64,000 nt of DNA, from the NCBI RefSeq assembly GCF_013170805.1, contig NZ_CP051293.1, forward strand, positions 2,796,001-2,860,000. Direction: 5' to 3'. Of the stretch, positions 34,654 through 43,915 are shown piece by piece (within the stretch, counting starts at the first letter, position 1; each line of letters opens with the position of its first letter). The DNA is from Mesorhizobium sp. NZP2077 (GTDB lineage: Bacteria; Pseudomonadota; Alphaproteobacteria; Rhizobiales; Rhizobiaceae). A program made the translations under genes and the position numbers. The notes under the pieces were generated by a model. That model searched no databases, was not told the origin of the DNA, and was given only the letters and a program-made list of their open reading frames with translations.

Positions 34654-34851
34654 CTAAGTCCTGCTCAGCCCCAGCACCACATCGCGCGTCAGCGGCGCGA
34701 GTTGGATGGCGTGGGCTGAGCCGGGATCGAGCCAGATCATCTCCTCGAAGGCGCTGGTGCCGCGTTTGCGCACCAGCAGAAACCTGCCCGACGCATCGGC
34801 GATGATTGCGGCGATGCTGATCTTGCGGCTTTCGCCGGGGATGGAATTCAC
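34654..34851 (-). pseudogene. Nudix hydrolase remnant lacking the Nudix box
   Basis: From a GTG at 34851 the frame reads VNSIPGESRKISIAAIIADA then GRFLLVRKRGTSAF, a typical Nudix N-terminus. It then jumps directly to IWLDPGSAHAIQLAPLTRDVVL, the usual end of the same family. The middle, including the catalytic Nudix box (GX5EX7REUXEEXGU), is absent, an in-frame internal deletion of roughly 70 codons. It cannot be a functional hydrolase. Confidence 0.8.
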
Positions 34852-34924
34852 GATAGTGTCGTACCGTGGTCGTTTGATGCAGCTTGCGGAAACGGAACCG
34901 CGATTCTCAGTTCGGAGACAAGCC

Positions 34925-35422
34925 ATGTTCGCGGCCAAGGCCATCGATACATCAGACAAGGGGGCATTCTACCGCGACCTCGCCACCCAGTTGAAAGCGC
35001 TGCTCGAAGGCGAGGGCGACTCGATCGCCAATGCCGCCAACACCGCGGCGCTGATCCTCCAGATGGTGCCCGACCTCAACTGGGTCGGCTTCTATTTCCT
35101 CGCCTCGGACGAGGAACTGGTGCTGGGACCCTTCCAGGGCAAGCCGGCCTGCGTGCGCATCGCCGTCGGCAAGGGCGTCTGCGGAACGGCGGTCGAACTC
35201 GGCACCTCGATGCTGATCAAGGACGTGCACGATTTCCCCGGCCACATCGCCTGCGACGCCGATTCGCGCTCGGAGCTGGTGGTGCTGCTGGAAGACGACG
35301 AAGGCGTCTTCGGCGTGCTCGATCTCGACAGCCCGCTGCCCGGCCGCTTCGACAAGGCCGACCAGGCCGGCATCGAGAGGCTGGCGGCGATCTACGCCGC
35401 GTCGAGCTCGTTCGAGGATTGA
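34925..35422 (+). CDS. GAF-domain free methionine-(R)-sulfoxide reductase
   Basis: A 165-residue single GAF domain of the fRMsr (MsrC) family: LNWVGFYFL, ACVRIAVGKGVCGTAVE and HIACDADSRSELVVLL. The three conserved Cys (ACVRI, GVCGT, IACDA) used in catalysis and disulfide relay are all present. Reduces free Met-R-sulfoxide in the cytosol. ATG at 34925; an in-frame extension upstream overlaps the Nudix remnant in antisense and is rejected. Confidence 0.9.
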   Translation: MFAAKAIDTSDKGAFYRDLATQLKALLEGEGDSIANAANTAALILQMVPDLNWVGFYFLASDEELVLGPFQGKPACVRIAVGKGVCGTAVELGTSMLIKDVHDFPGHIACDADSRSELVVLLEDDEGVFGVLDLDSPLPGRFDKADQAGIERLAAIYAASSSFED

Positions 35423-35448
35423 GCGGTCCTTCTGTTCGAACTCGCGAT

Positions 35449-35883
35449 CTAGGCACGATGCGCAATTCGGAAGAACATCGCCAGCTTCAGGCTCGCCGCG
35501 ATCCGTTCGGCGCGATCGACGAAGACCGACGCGACTTCCGGGGCAAAGAGTTCCGCCGCGGTCTGGCTGAACATGGCCAGCCAGATGTCGAAATCCGCTT
35601 CGGTTACATCCTTGAGTTTCAGGTGCGCCGGCACCGGACGTCCGTGATAGTCACCCGTCTTGAGAACGACCGAGCACCAGAAGTCGGTCATCTTCTCAAG
35701 ATGCGGTTCCCAGTCGCCGGTGATCTCGCGCGCGAAGATCGGTCCAAGACGCTCGTTCTTGCGGAGCCGGGCATAGAATTCGCGAACGAGTCCGCCGATC
35801 GATGCCCGATCGACGCCGGTCTGGTTTAGAGGTTGTTCCGCGACCGGGCGCGCATGCGCGGCCACGGATGATTTCATTGTCAT
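35449..35883 (-). CDS. Group III truncated haemoglobin
   Basis: A 144-residue globin: GLVREFYARLRKNERLGPIF (B helix with Tyr at B10), DFWCSVVLKTGDYHGRP (E helix region) and VPAHLKLKDV with the proximal His. Group III (TrHbP-like) length and motifs. It lies 24 bp after nirV in the same direction, so it is probably read with the nitrite reductase genes. A role in NO detoxification or sensing is likely given that context. Confidence 0.88.
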   Translation of the reverse strand: MTMKSSVAAHARPVAEQPLNQTGVDRASIGGLVREFYARLRKNERLGPIFAREITGDWEPHLEKMTDFWCSVVLKTGDYHGRPVPAHLKLKDVTEADFDIWLAMFSQTAAELFAPEVASVFVDRAERIAASLKLAMFFRIAHRA

Positions 35884-35907
35884 TGCACATGCTCTTGTTG
35901 CTGGGAA

Positions 35908-36780
35908 TCAGGAAAACCTTAACCACCGAAGCGCGGTCTGCAGGACGTTGGGCCGGTCACGGATAAGGCGGAATCCCAGATTGTCGGGCGGCGTGCCGAC
36001 AGCGCAACCGCCACTTTTCCCGTCCCGGATGAAGTTCGACATGTAAGTGCGGTGAAAACCTTCCACGGCATGGACGCCGCAATTGTCGATCGAACTCGCA
36101 ATGCTCGTGCCGTCGGCGGCTTCCGTCGCGTGGACGTAGCAGGTCGAGGTCCACTCCCAGACATTGCCGGCAATGTCTGCCACCCCTTTGGAATTGGGTC
36201 CAAATCCACCCCTGAGCCTCGGCTGCGGGTCAGGTTCCCGTCCTAGCGAAGCCTCGGTGCGATATTGGACGAGCCAGCGCAGCGCCGGGTTGTTCGGGTC
36301 GGTGTCGCCACCCTCGATGTCGCCGCGAAAGCGTTCCCCCGCGGCATAGGCCCATTCGATGTCCGTCGGCAGGCGCCATGCAAATCCGCTCTCGGCCGAG
36401 AGCCAGTCCGCGTATGCCTCGGCGTCGATATGGCTCACGCCGGTAACGGGAACATTGCCGCTACCGCGGCCATCGGCTGGCTTGCAGGCGCCGGCCACTA
36501 CGCAACGCCGGTATTCCGAAGCGCTCACCTGGTATTTCATGATCTCGAAGGGAGCTTGCAGCGTTGCCCGGACCACAGGAGCACTGACGGGATGGTTCTG
36601 CCTTAGGAATTCGCCGGGCAGCGGATGGGCGAACGATCCCGGCGAAAGGGTCACCAGCTCGGAGCGTGCCAGGGACTCCTGGTCAGGCGCGGACAGCCAG
36701 TCGACCGTGCCGGTCGTGCCTAGCGTAAACAGCGCGGCGGCTGCCAGCCCTCCGAGAGCTATGATGGGATTAAAGGGCAT
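35908..36780 (-). CDS. nirV: NirV-type formylglycine-generating-enzyme-like protein
   Basis: A 290-residue protein with an N-terminal anchor/signal (NPIIALGGLAAAALFTLG) and a SUMF1/FGE-type domain: FEIMKYQVSASEYRRCV, RLPTDIEWAYAAGERF, DIAGNVWEWTSTCYV and DNLGFRLIRDR. NirV genes sit next to nirK in rhizobia, which is the basis of the symbol. They are thought to help Cu-nitrite-reductase maturation, though the reaction is not defined. It starts 78 bp after the nirK stop in the same direction. Confidence 0.88.
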   Translation of the reverse strand: MPFNPIIALGGLAAAALFTLGTTGTVDWLSAPDQESLARSELVTLSPGSFAHPLPGEFLRQNHPVSAPVVRATLQAPFEIMKYQVSASEYRRCVVAGACKPADGRGSGNVPVTGVSHIDAEAYADWLSAESGFAWRLPTDIEWAYAAGERFRGDIEGGDTDPNNPALRWLVQYRTEASLGREPDPQPRLRGGFGPNSKGVADIAGNVWEWTSTCYVHATEAADGTSIASSIDNCGVHAVEGFHRTYMSNFIRDGKSGGCAVGTPPDNLGFRLIRDRPNVLQTALRWLRFS

Positions 36781-36858
36781 GGCGGTTTTCCCGTGTACGC
36801 CGGGCCTTGCCAGACTCCCAGCAAGGCCGCGTCGATCTTTAGGATTAGAGCCGGGCGA

Positions 36859-37962
36859 CTAAGACGTAATCGCCCTTGGAGCTTCGACCTGCATCATCAG
36901 GTCGTCGTTCCAGCTTCCGTCGACGGTGAAATGCGCTGTCGCACCGAGTTCCACCGCCTCGATCAAATTGTGGTTGACGTAAGCGTAGACCCCGGGCTGC
37001 AGGAATGTGTAGAGGGCGGAGCCGGCCGAACCACCGCGAATGAACCAGGTTTCCAGGTCTTTTGCCGGCGGGTTCGCGAACTTGCCCTGTTCCCAGACAT
37101 AGTCGCCATGGCCGCCGATCAGATGAGGCCGGGTGTCGCGATTGGCCTGCGAATGGACGATCAGGACAGTCTCGCCAACCTTGGCCTTCATGGCCTTTTC
37201 GCCGGTCAGCGACCCCGCCTTGCCATTGAACACGACATGGGTCGGGATCAGCCCACGCATCACCTTCACCGTGTCGTCGTAATTGTCGCCGGCCGAATCG
37301 TACTTCTTGAATTTGCCCTGCTCGTCGCGCGGGATGTAGAAGTCGCTTTCGCCGATATAGTAGATGTGGTCATAGCGGACCGGCTTGCCCTTGTCGTCCT
37401 TGAGCCCATCGCGCGGCAACACCATGATGGATCCGTTCATGCCCGAAACGACATGCCAGGGGATCATCGGGCCGCCGGGAGCGCAGTGGTAGACGAATGT
37501 TCCCGAGCGCGTCGCCTTGAAGCGAAGCGTGGTCTGCTCGCCTGGATTGATCAGGGTCAGCGCACCGCCGCCAAGCCCGCCTGTTGCGGCATGGAAGTCG
37601 ATGTTGTGGGCAAGCGTGTTGGTGTCGGGGTTGATCAGCGTGAGCTCGACATAGTCACCTTCATGCACGACCATCAGAGGACCCGGAATAGAGCCATTGT
37701 AGGTCATCGCGTTGAGCTGGGTGCCGTCGGCGTCGATCACCATCGGCTTCTCTTCGATGGTCATCGTGAATTCGACGACCTTGGGACCGGTCTTGGCCAC
37801 CTGGTCGTGGGCATGGACGAATGGCGGCGCGACCAATGTCACCTTTTCCCGCGGCAGCCCGGCGACCTCCTTGGCGCTGGCCATTGCCGGCATCAGGCCG
37901 ACCGTCGCGACGGCTGCCGTCGCAAGAACAGACCCCAACAAGGCTTCGCGTCTCGTAAGCAT
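36859..37962 (-). CDS. nirK: Copper-containing nitrite reductase NirK
   Basis: A 367-residue periplasmic enzyme with a twin-arginine signal ([20 protein letters not shown]). Two cupredoxin domains follow. [18 protein letters not shown] carries type 1/type 2 copper His, [20 protein letters not shown] carries Cys, His and Met of the type 1 site, and [12 protein letters not shown] is a further His block. Reduces nitrite to NO. ATG 37962 has GGAGCGGG upstream. An NnrR box is centred 68 bp upstream. Electron donor: the pseudoazurin encoded next. Confidence 0.97.
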   Translation of the reverse strand: MLTRREALLGSVLATAAVATVGLMPAMASAKEVAGLPREKVTLVAPPFVHAHDQVAKTGPKVVEFTMTIEEKPMVIDADGTQLNAMTYNGSIPGPLMVVHEGDYVELTLINPDTNTLAHNIDFHAATGGLGGGALTLINPGEQTTLRFKATRSGTFVYHCAPGGPMIPWHVVSGMNGSIMVLPRDGLKDDKGKPVRYDHIYYIGESDFYIPRDEQGKFKKYDSAGDNYDDTVKVMRGLIPTHVVFNGKAGSLTGEKAMKAKVGETVLIVHSQANRDTRPHLIGGHGDYVWEQGKFANPPAKDLETWFIRGGSAGSALYTFLQPGVYAYVNHNLIEAVELGATAHFTVDGSWNDDLMMQVEAPRAITS

Positions 37963-38023
37963 TTCCCGCTCCTTTTTTGAACCATTCGATGTTTGGAGAG
38001 TAAGCCTTTCGTCGAGGACTTCT

Positions 38024-38037
38024 TTGCGCTGGCGCAA
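38024..38037. promoter_or_regulatory. NnrR/FNR-type box of nirK
   Basis: Perfect 14-bp palindrome-like site TTGCGCTGGCGCAA (5-bp arms, 4-bp centre), upstream of nirK. Confidence 0.85.
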
Positions 38038-38239
38038 ACTTGAAATTCAATTTGCCTTGAGTTGGCGCTTCTGGCGGATCCCACAACGCTCGTTCGAGAA
38101 AGCGGCCGCTGCCTGAGAATGGCGAGCGCAGCGATCCCCGCATGGCTCCGGGCGATGGGGGATAAAAACGCGGCGTGGGAGTGGCGGTGCCGAAGCCACC
38201 CCACTCCCACAAATCTTCCAGTTCTGGTAGGGGCCTGGA

Positions 38240-38680
38240 TCAGTTTGCCTTCGTCACCTGGGCAAACAGCGCGGGGAATACGGTCTTGGCCTTGCCGACC
38301 TGCTTGACGGCCTGGGCCGCGTCGAGGTTCACGGGCTTGCCGACCACGATCAGCGCGACCATGCCCATCCCGTAATGCGGATTGCATTTCACGCCGTAGA
38401 CGCCTTCCTGCGTCATGGTGACGATTGTGGTTTCGCCCATCTTACCTTTGATCTCCTGGGCGCCGTCGGGGAGCATTCCCTTGATGGTTTCGACATTGTG
38501 GGTCTTGTCGCCCGGCACAAACTTGATCGTATCGCCGGGAGCCGCCTTGATGAAATCGGGCTGGAAGACCATGGATCCTTTCTCGCCCTTGGTCAGCATC
38601 TGGACAACGTGCTCTTCGGCGTTTGCGACGCCTGCGAGAGCGAGCAGGGCTGCGGCTGCGACGATCAGGTGAAATTTCAT
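38240..38680 (-). CDS. Pseudoazurin
   Basis: A 146-residue periplasmic blue-copper protein: signal MKFHLIVAAAALLALAGVANA, then EEHVVQMLTKGEKGSMVF and GDTIKFVPGDKTHNVE. The Cu ligands are His in THNVE, Cys in YGVKCNPHYGMGMVAL, His two residues later and Met. Donates electrons to NirK. ATG 38680 has AGGAC upstream. It shares the NnrR-box region with the divergent nnrR gene. Confidence 0.95.
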   Translation of the reverse strand: MKFHLIVAAAALLALAGVANAEEHVVQMLTKGEKGSMVFQPDFIKAAPGDTIKFVPGDKTHNVETIKGMLPDGAQEIKGKMGETTIVTMTQEGVYGVKCNPHYGMGMVALIVVGKPVNLDAAQAVKQVGKAKTVFPALFAQVTKAN

Positions 38681-38753
38681 GGGGAAGTCCTTTCTTGGGT
38701 ACATCACGGCTTCAACCGCTGCAGCTTCGTAGCCGACGATGCGGACAGGCGAT

Positions 38754-38767
38754 TTGCGCTGGCGCAA
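38754..38767. promoter_or_regulatory. NnrR/FNR-type box between pseudoazurin and nnrR
   Basis: The same TTGCGCTGGCGCAA sequence as upstream of nirK, centred 80 bp before the pseudoazurin start and 53 bp before the nnrR start. It could serve both directions, giving autoregulation. Confidence 0.85.
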
Positions 38768-38813
38768 ACTGGTGCGCGAAATATAGACTGGCAGCCGGCG
38801 CCGTCGGGGAGCC

Positions 38814-39530
38814 ATGGGCAGCGAGGATCCGAGTTTGCCGCTTGACCGGTCGATCATCGCGCGGCTTTCGCTGTTCGAGGGACTGAGCCCCGCGGATCTG
38901 GACAGCATTCTGAGGGATGCTCGGTCCGCGCGTTTTGCCAAGGAATCGCCGGTCTTCGAGCAAGAGGCCGAGGCGCATTCGTTCTACGTGCTTTTGGCAG
39001 GACACATTCGCGTCGTGCGGGCCACGCCCGATGGTCGCCAGGTCATCGCCCGCTATATCAGTGAAGGCGAGATCTTCGGCGTCGCCGCCGCACTCGGCAG
39101 GCTGACCTATCCGGCGACGGCGATTGCCGCGGTCGACTGCGTGGTTCTGGCCTGGCCGAATGCCGTATGGCCGGATTTGTCGTCCCGTTTTCCCGTTCTT
39201 GCCGCGGGAACATTCAAGACGGTCGGCGCAAGGCTTCAGGACACGCAGGCGCGGGTCATGGAACTGGCCACCGAGCAGGTCGAGCAACGCGTGGCCAATG
39301 CGCTTCTACGGCTGGTGAAGCAGACGGGGCGCAAGACCGATGCGGGTATCGAAATCGATTTCCCGATCTCTCGCCAGGATATCGCCGAGATGACGGGAAC
39401 GACCTTGCATACGGTGAGCAGGCTGCTGAGCGCCTGGGAGGAACGCGGCATCATCGTCAGCGGCCGCCAGCGTGTCACCATCACCGACGCGCATCGCCTG
39501 GTGATGCTGGCGGAGCATCCAAGCGGCTGA
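38814..39530 (+). CDS. nnrR: Crp/Fnr-family regulator, NnrR-like
   Basis: A 238-residue CRP-fold protein: cyclic-nucleotide-binding-like domain at residues about 15-135 (LFEGLSPADLDSIL, FYVLLAGHIRVVRATPDGRQ) and a HTH_CRP domain at about 150-230 (SRQDIAEMTGTTLHTVSRLLSAWEER, cited in part). No Fe-S cysteine cluster, as in NnrR/DNR NO-responsive regulators. The three identical boxes near nirK, pseudoazurin and the DUF1858 gene are its natural targets. Symbol from context. Confidence 0.88.
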   Translation: MGSEDPSLPLDRSIIARLSLFEGLSPADLDSILRDARSARFAKESPVFEQEAEAHSFYVLLAGHIRVVRATPDGRQVIARYISEGEIFGVAAALGRLTYPATAIAAVDCVVLAWPNAVWPDLSSRFPVLAAGTFKTVGARLQDTQARVMELATEQVEQRVANALLRLVKQTGRKTDAGIEIDFPISRQDIAEMTGTTLHTVSRLLSAWEERGIIVSGRQRVTITDAHRLVMLAEHPSG

Positions 39531-39756
39531 CCGGGCCGCGGGCTACGGCGCTTTCAAGACCTTTCAGGAATTCCCCTTCGTCAATTCGATGGTCCTGGCA
39601 GGCCTCGGCAATTGAATGGAAGGGGGCGATGTGACAGCCCACGCAGTGCATTCCGTGCCGGATCAGCACGGCAATGCTTGCCGGCCATTTTCTCATGACG
39701 TCGTCCACGGACATGTTCGGATCGATCTGCAAGGGCCTCTCCTTCACGGCTCTCAT
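39481..39756 (-). CDS. DUF1858 protein of the NnrR regulon
   Basis: A 91-residue protein: DPNMSVDDVMRKWPASIAVL, then the redox-type motif HGMHCVGCHIAPFHSI (Cys-x-x-Cys) and IAEACQDH. DUF1858 members are small, often next to NO- or hybrid-cluster-related genes. The start at 39756 is favoured by position relative to the NnrR box (44 bp upstream). Its 3' end overlaps the 3' end of nnrR by 50 bp on the opposite strand. Confidence 0.85.
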   Translation of the reverse strand: MRAVKERPLQIDPNMSVDDVMRKWPASIAVLIRHGMHCVGCHIAPFHSIAEACQDHRIDEGEFLKGLESAVARGPVSRLDAPPASPGDARR

Positions 39757-39793
39757 CGTCGCTGAAACCCTAGCAGAAGCGTTTGGCCCGTCC

Positions 39794-39807
39794 TTGTGCT
39801 GGCGCAA
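39794..39807. promoter_or_regulatory. NnrR/FNR-type box of the DUF1858 gene
   Basis: TTGTGCTGGCGCAA, one base different from the two boxes near nirK and pseudoazurin, 37 bp before the DUF1858 start. Confidence 0.8.
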
Positions 39808-39841
39808 GGAAGTAACGCATCGCATGCCCTGTTAGATCGGC

Positions 39842-40891
39842 CTAGGGACCGGTCTTCAGTGCGCGCGTGAACGCTGCAGCCGCCATATCAATCAGCTGCG
39901 CATGAATCTCCCCGCGCGATCGGCCACCCCCGTCGTTGCACAGGGGATCACCGATCTCTTCGGACGCGATGATGTCCACTGCACCGGGTTTGCACGCGCC
40001 GAACATGCTGTAGTGGCTGGCATCCTCGATCGTCGCGTAGCTCGCCTTTGCAATCGCTTTTGCGATGCCGGAGGCGTCGGCGGTTGCAGGAATCTTTCCG
40101 GGCTGCCCAAGATTGACGATGGCGACCGGGATCTCGATGCCGGCGAAGCTCTTGATGTCGAAGACATCGACCGGCGCGGGATCGATCGCCATGGCAAAGC
40201 GGATGCGCTGGTCGCTGTTGTCGCGGCCGGCGGGCTGCAGATCCATTGCGTGGAGGTCAACGCCGCTTTGCCTGATCCACTGGCAAAGCGATGCGTTGAG
40301 CCGGTCGGTATCGCAATAGGCCACCAGCAGTTTCGGGTCGACGCGGGCGCCGGCAATCGCCAGTGCCGTGTTGCCGCCCATGGAAAGGCCGAGAACGCCG
40401 ACTTTGCCTTGTTCGAGGTGATCGCCGAAGAAGGCATCCTTGCCGATCGCGTCCAGCGTCGCCGTGAGGTCGGCGGGGCGCAGCCAGAGTTTCATCGTCT
40501 CGGCGGCGGATTTGTTGGGGCCGGTATTTCCGGGATGGGTGGGAGCGGCGACGACGAAACCCTGCCTGGCCAGCGGCGTCGCAATCCAGCTCAGCGCCGG
40601 TGGGTTTCCCGCCAGGCCGGCGCCATGTGACAGCAGGATCAGCGGAAATTTTCCACCTGATATCCGCGCCTCGCGCATGGCTGAGGTGCCGACGAAAAGC
40701 TTGCTGTCGCCAAGGTTGACCGGTTCGCCGCCCGGCTGCGCCGGATACCAGACCGTGACGTCGAGATCGATGCCGCGCTCTCCTGAAGGAGCGGGAAAGT
40801 GACGAACGCCAACGTCGTCGCCGGCGTTGGCCGGGTGTTGCATCAGCATTATTGAAACAAGAATGGTGCAGAGCGTGGTCCAGGACTTCAT
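39842..40891 (-). CDS. Secreted alpha/beta hydrolase
   Basis: A 349-residue protein with a signal peptide (LCTILVSIMLMQHPANA). The alpha/beta-hydrolase core has FPLILLSHGAGLAG (oxyanion region), nucleophile elbow VGVLGLSMGGNTALA (Ser in GLSMGG) and catalytic His in IEDASHYSMF. Resembles predicted dienelactone-hydrolase/PAF-acetylhydrolase-like enzymes exported to the periplasm. ATG 40891 chosen; upstream in-frame codons give no signal peptide. Single gene. Confidence 0.85.
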   Translation of the reverse strand: MKSWTTLCTILVSIMLMQHPANAGDDVGVRHFPAPSGERGIDLDVTVWYPAQPGGEPVNLGDSKLFVGTSAMREARISGGKFPLILLSHGAGLAGNPPALSWIATPLARQGFVVAAPTHPGNTGPNKSAAETMKLWLRPADLTATLDAIGKDAFFGDHLEQGKVGVLGLSMGGNTALAIAGARVDPKLLVAYCDTDRLNASLCQWIRQSGVDLHAMDLQPAGRDNSDQRIRFAMAIDPAPVDVFDIKSFAGIEIPVAIVNLGQPGKIPATADASGIAKAIAKASYATIEDASHYSMFGACKPGAVDIIASEEIGDPLCNDGGGRSRGEIHAQLIDMAAAAFTRALKTGP

Positions 40892-41101
40892 TGCTATCTC
40901 CGTTGCCGAACACCCAGCCCTGGTGAGCCCGCAGGCTTCAGCGTTTTGGATTGGCTGGCAGTCCGGTTGCTGTGTTGACGCGGAGATATCAGTGCATCGG
41001 ACCGGGGCCCGCGACCTCAATCACGATCGAGGACGTGCAAAATCGTGATTGAGAACCGCTCGGCGCAGAACGGCGTTGTCGGGGAGCGCTGCCTTTGAGC
41101 C

Positions 41102-42166
41102 TTAGGCGAACTTCACCAGCATCAGGCTGAAACAGCCGATGAACAGGAAGGCGCAGAAGGCCAGTGCCAGCGGGCGCAGGCCGCGCGAACGCAGCTGCGA
41201 GATGTCGGCCTGCAGGCCCATGGCGGCGAGACCCATGGTCAGCATGATGGTGGTGGCGAGCGCCATCGCCGACTTTACTTCGGCCGGCACGGTGACCAGG
41301 CTGTTCAGCGCCACGACGGCGATGAAGGCGGCAACGAACCACGGCATGGGCGGGCGCGCTGCCGACTGGTCGCTGCTTATCTTGCGGCGGGCCATCAGGC
41401 CAAGCGCGATGACCATCGGCGCCAGCATGGCAACGCGCGTCAGCTTGGCCACAGTGGCGATCTCGCCGGACTGGGTTCCGTTCTGGAAACCGGCGCCGAT
41501 GACCTGCGCCACCTCGTGGATGGAGGCGCCGGCCCACAGGCCGAAAGCGTGCTGGTCGAGGCCAAGCAGCGGCGCCAGCAGCGGGAAACCGAGCATGGCG
41601 ACGGTGCCGAACAGAGTGATCGAGGCGACGGCATAGGTGACGTCCTCGTCGCGCGCATCGGTGACGATGTTGGTGGCGACGATGGCCGAGGCGCCGCAGA
41701 TCGAGGTGCCGGCGGCAATCAGCTGCGCCAGCTTACGGTCGACGCCGATCAGCCGGCCGAGCGTGACGGTGAAGAGGAAGGTGGCGCCAAGCGTCGCCGC
41801 CACGATGCCGACGCCGCCGGCGCCGATCGAGACGACCTGGCCGAGCGTCAGCTGGAAGCCGAGCAGCACGATGGCGAAGCGCAGCAGGCGTTTTTGCGAG
41901 AAGGCGATGCCGGCCTTGGCATGAGCGGGCGTGCCGAGCACGTTGGAATAGACCATGCCGGCGACGACGGCCAGGATCATCGGGCTGAACAAGGCAAAAC
42001 CGGAGACATTGTGGGCCGAGAAGGCGGCGGCCGTGATCATCGCCACCAGCACGATGCCGGGAATGACGCCGTTCCACACCGAATCGAGCCGCTTGCGGCC
42101 TGCGGCCAGTTCGACCGGGATAAGGCTTTTCGGAACATCGTTCGCGATGTGAGTGGCGGAAGACAA
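41102..42166 (-). CDS. YeiH/UPF0324 family putative sulfate exporter
   Basis: A 354-residue membrane protein with about 9-10 helices: [36 protein letters not shown] (partial), then [18 protein letters not shown], the family's hallmark, and [16 protein letters not shown] start at 42166 has CTGGAG eight bases upstream; an alternative TTG further up lacks a ribosome site. The transported substrate of this family is not firmly known (sulfonate/sulfate efflux proposed). Confidence 0.88.
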   Translation of the reverse strand: MSSATHIANDVPKSLIPVELAAGRKRLDSVWNGVIPGIVLVAMITAAAFSAHNVSGFALFSPMILAVVAGMVYSNVLGTPAHAKAGIAFSQKRLLRFAIVLLGFQLTLGQVVSIGAGGVGIVAATLGATFLFTVTLGRLIGVDRKLAQLIAAGTSICGASAIVATNIVTDARDEDVTYAVASITLFGTVAMLGFPLLAPLLGLDQHAFGLWAGASIHEVAQVIGAGFQNGTQSGEIATVAKLTRVAMLAPMVIALGLMARRKISSDQSAARPPMPWFVAAFIAVVALNSLVTVPAEVKSAMALATTIMLTMGLAAMGLQADISQLRSRGLRPLALAFCAFLFIGCFSLMLVKFA

Positions 42167-42616
42167 TGCAATTCTCCAGGAAAGTACCTCTGGAGAATGC
42201 CATTCCTGAACCGATCTTTCCAACGAATTGTTCTGGTTTGAATGATCGATTTTTTCGAACGATCGTAGTGAAGGACCATTCCGGCTACAACAATAGGAAA
42301 TCGGCGCGACGAGAACATAGGGTGCGCACCCACGATCGGCTGTGCCGCGATGGTCGTTCGTCCCGTGATGTAGTTGCCATTTCCTATAGGGGAGTCGATC
42401 GGTACATTTCCATTGCCGGTAAGCGATGGATTTGGCGGCGTTTGGTCAAAGGTTGTGTCGGCCAATAGAAATACGCTCGCGCTGGGGAAGGTACGCCTTG
42501 GTTGATTCAGGTTGGGGAAAAGAAAAGCACCGCCGACGCGATCCACGATTACCGTTGTGTAGACCGAATTATCGGGCTCATGTTATCTACTCAGAGAGTT
42601 GAAGACGGGGCACGCG
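42167..42616. other. 450-bp gap with a coding-like open frame on the minus strand
   Basis: No recognised gene. Between about 42600 and 42270 the minus strand has an open frame with protein-like composition (VGGAFLFPNLNQPRRTF, then [17 protein letters not shown]). It has no ATG (only GTG) and continues out of register into the YeiH gene. It may be a remnant of a lost gene. Plus-strand frames are not convincing. Promoters for both neighbours must lie here. Confidence 0.4.
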
Positions 42617-43177
42617 ATGTCAAAACTGTCCATGTGGTGGCGCAACAGACGCCGTCCGATCTCAAAGAGCGCCAAGTTAGGCCGCTGGACTTATGGCATC
42701 GACGACGGCAGCAAGATTGCCGGTTGCGGCCCAGAGACACCATTTGAGCTCGGCTCCTTCTGCTCAATCGCTGAAGATGTCATCTTCCTGTGTAGCGGCA
42801 ACCATCCGACTGACTGCGCTACATCGTCTTATGTCCATTCGAACATGATGGGCGGAACTTCGCCTTGGGATCGCCCCGGAAAGGGCGGCATTAAGATCGG
42901 CAACGATGTCTGGGTGGGCAGGAGAGCTCTTCTCCTGCCCGGTGTAACCGTTGGCCATGGCGCCGTTGTGGGTGCGCAGGCGACGGTAACAAAAGACGTG
43001 CCGCCATATGCCATTGTCGGAGGCAACCCCGCCAAGATCATCCGCTTCCGTTTTCCCGAGGAGACCATCGCCAAAATGCTGGCTATCCGCTGGTGGGATT
43101 GGGACGACGAGAAAATCAGGCAGGAAGCAGATTTACTAACAGGACCGATCGACGCTTTCGTCGCTCGGCATTTTTAG
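42617..43177 (+). CDS. CatB-like hexapeptide-repeat acetyltransferase
   Basis: A 186-residue left-handed beta-helix enzyme: FELGSFCSIAEDVIFLCSGNH, KIGNDVWVGRRALLLPGVTVG, HGAVVGAQATVTKDVPPYAI and the C-terminal GNPAKIIRFRF. The catalytic His of the xenobiotic (CatB/Vat) group is in SGNHPTD. These transfer acetyl groups to sugars or antibiotics; a polysaccharide or O-antigen role is as likely as drug modification. ATG at 42617. Confidence 0.9.
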   Translation: MSKLSMWWRNRRRPISKSAKLGRWTYGIDDGSKIAGCGPETPFELGSFCSIAEDVIFLCSGNHPTDCATSSYVHSNMMGGTSPWDRPGKGGIKIGNDVWVGRRALLLPGVTVGHGAVVGAQATVTKDVPPYAIVGGNPAKIIRFRFPEETIAKMLAIRWWDWDDEKIRQEADLLTGPIDAFVARHF

Positions 43178-43463
43178 GCCCAAGCCCGCACAACAAGTTT
43201 CCAGTTGCCATTGTTCAAAACGACCCGGCACCCGGAGTTTTATTCATCACAGATTGCGAGAAGCCCAATCTGACCTTGATGTTCGCCGCCATCAGGAACC
43301 ATCGAAATGCCCCGGGATGAGCCATGGCCACGGAGCCAGGCTGCATGGTGTACGGGCGAGGGGCGGCGCAAACGTCTGCGGAATAGCAATTCAAAAAGCG
43401 AAGCGATCGCCCTCACAGCCGGTATGATTTACGTGGCCTTTGCATAGGCGCTGCGACATCCCG

Positions 43464-43841
43464 TCAGAGCTGCGTCTCTATGGCCGCCTTGTCGATGACC
43501 GACCAGACGTTCCTGATCCTGTCGTTCAGAAATTCATAGAAGACATTCTCGCTGAACGAGACTTTCCGGCCATTGATGGGAAGGTCGAAGAAAGTCCCCC
43601 TCGGCGTGCAGTGGAACTGGATGCGGCTGGCGATGAAGGGCGGCTCGGAGATCAGCAGCTGGACGTCGAAATAGAGATCCGGGATTTCGCGAAAATCCCG
43701 CTCCAGCATTTCGCGGTAACCCGACAGCCCGACCCGCTCACTGTTGTAGTGCACCTCGTCATGGACGAAGCGATGCAGCCGCGCCCAATCCCGATTGTTG
43801 AGGCAGTCGATGTAACCTCGATAGAGGTCGGTCACGGTCAC
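43464..43841 (-). CDS. SnoaL-like ester-cyclase family protein
   Basis: A 125-residue NTF2-fold protein: YRGYIDCLNNRDWARLHRFVH at the start, YREMLERDFREIPDLYFDVQ in the middle and FSENVFYEFLNDRI at the end. Resembles the SnoaL/ester cyclase family; reaction unknown. Single gene, not clearly linked to neighbours. Confidence 0.82.
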   Translation of the reverse strand: MTVTDLYRGYIDCLNNRDWARLHRFVHDEVHYNSERVGLSGYREMLERDFREIPDLYFDVQLLISEPPFIASRIQFHCTPRGTFFDLPINGRKVSFSENVFYEFLNDRIRNVWSVIDKAAIETQL

Positions 43842-43915
43842 GGCGATGCCTCCAGTGCTTGGAAGAGGTCAGCTCGTCGCAAAGATAGAACGACTGTGGG
43901 CGCAGTCCAGATGGA

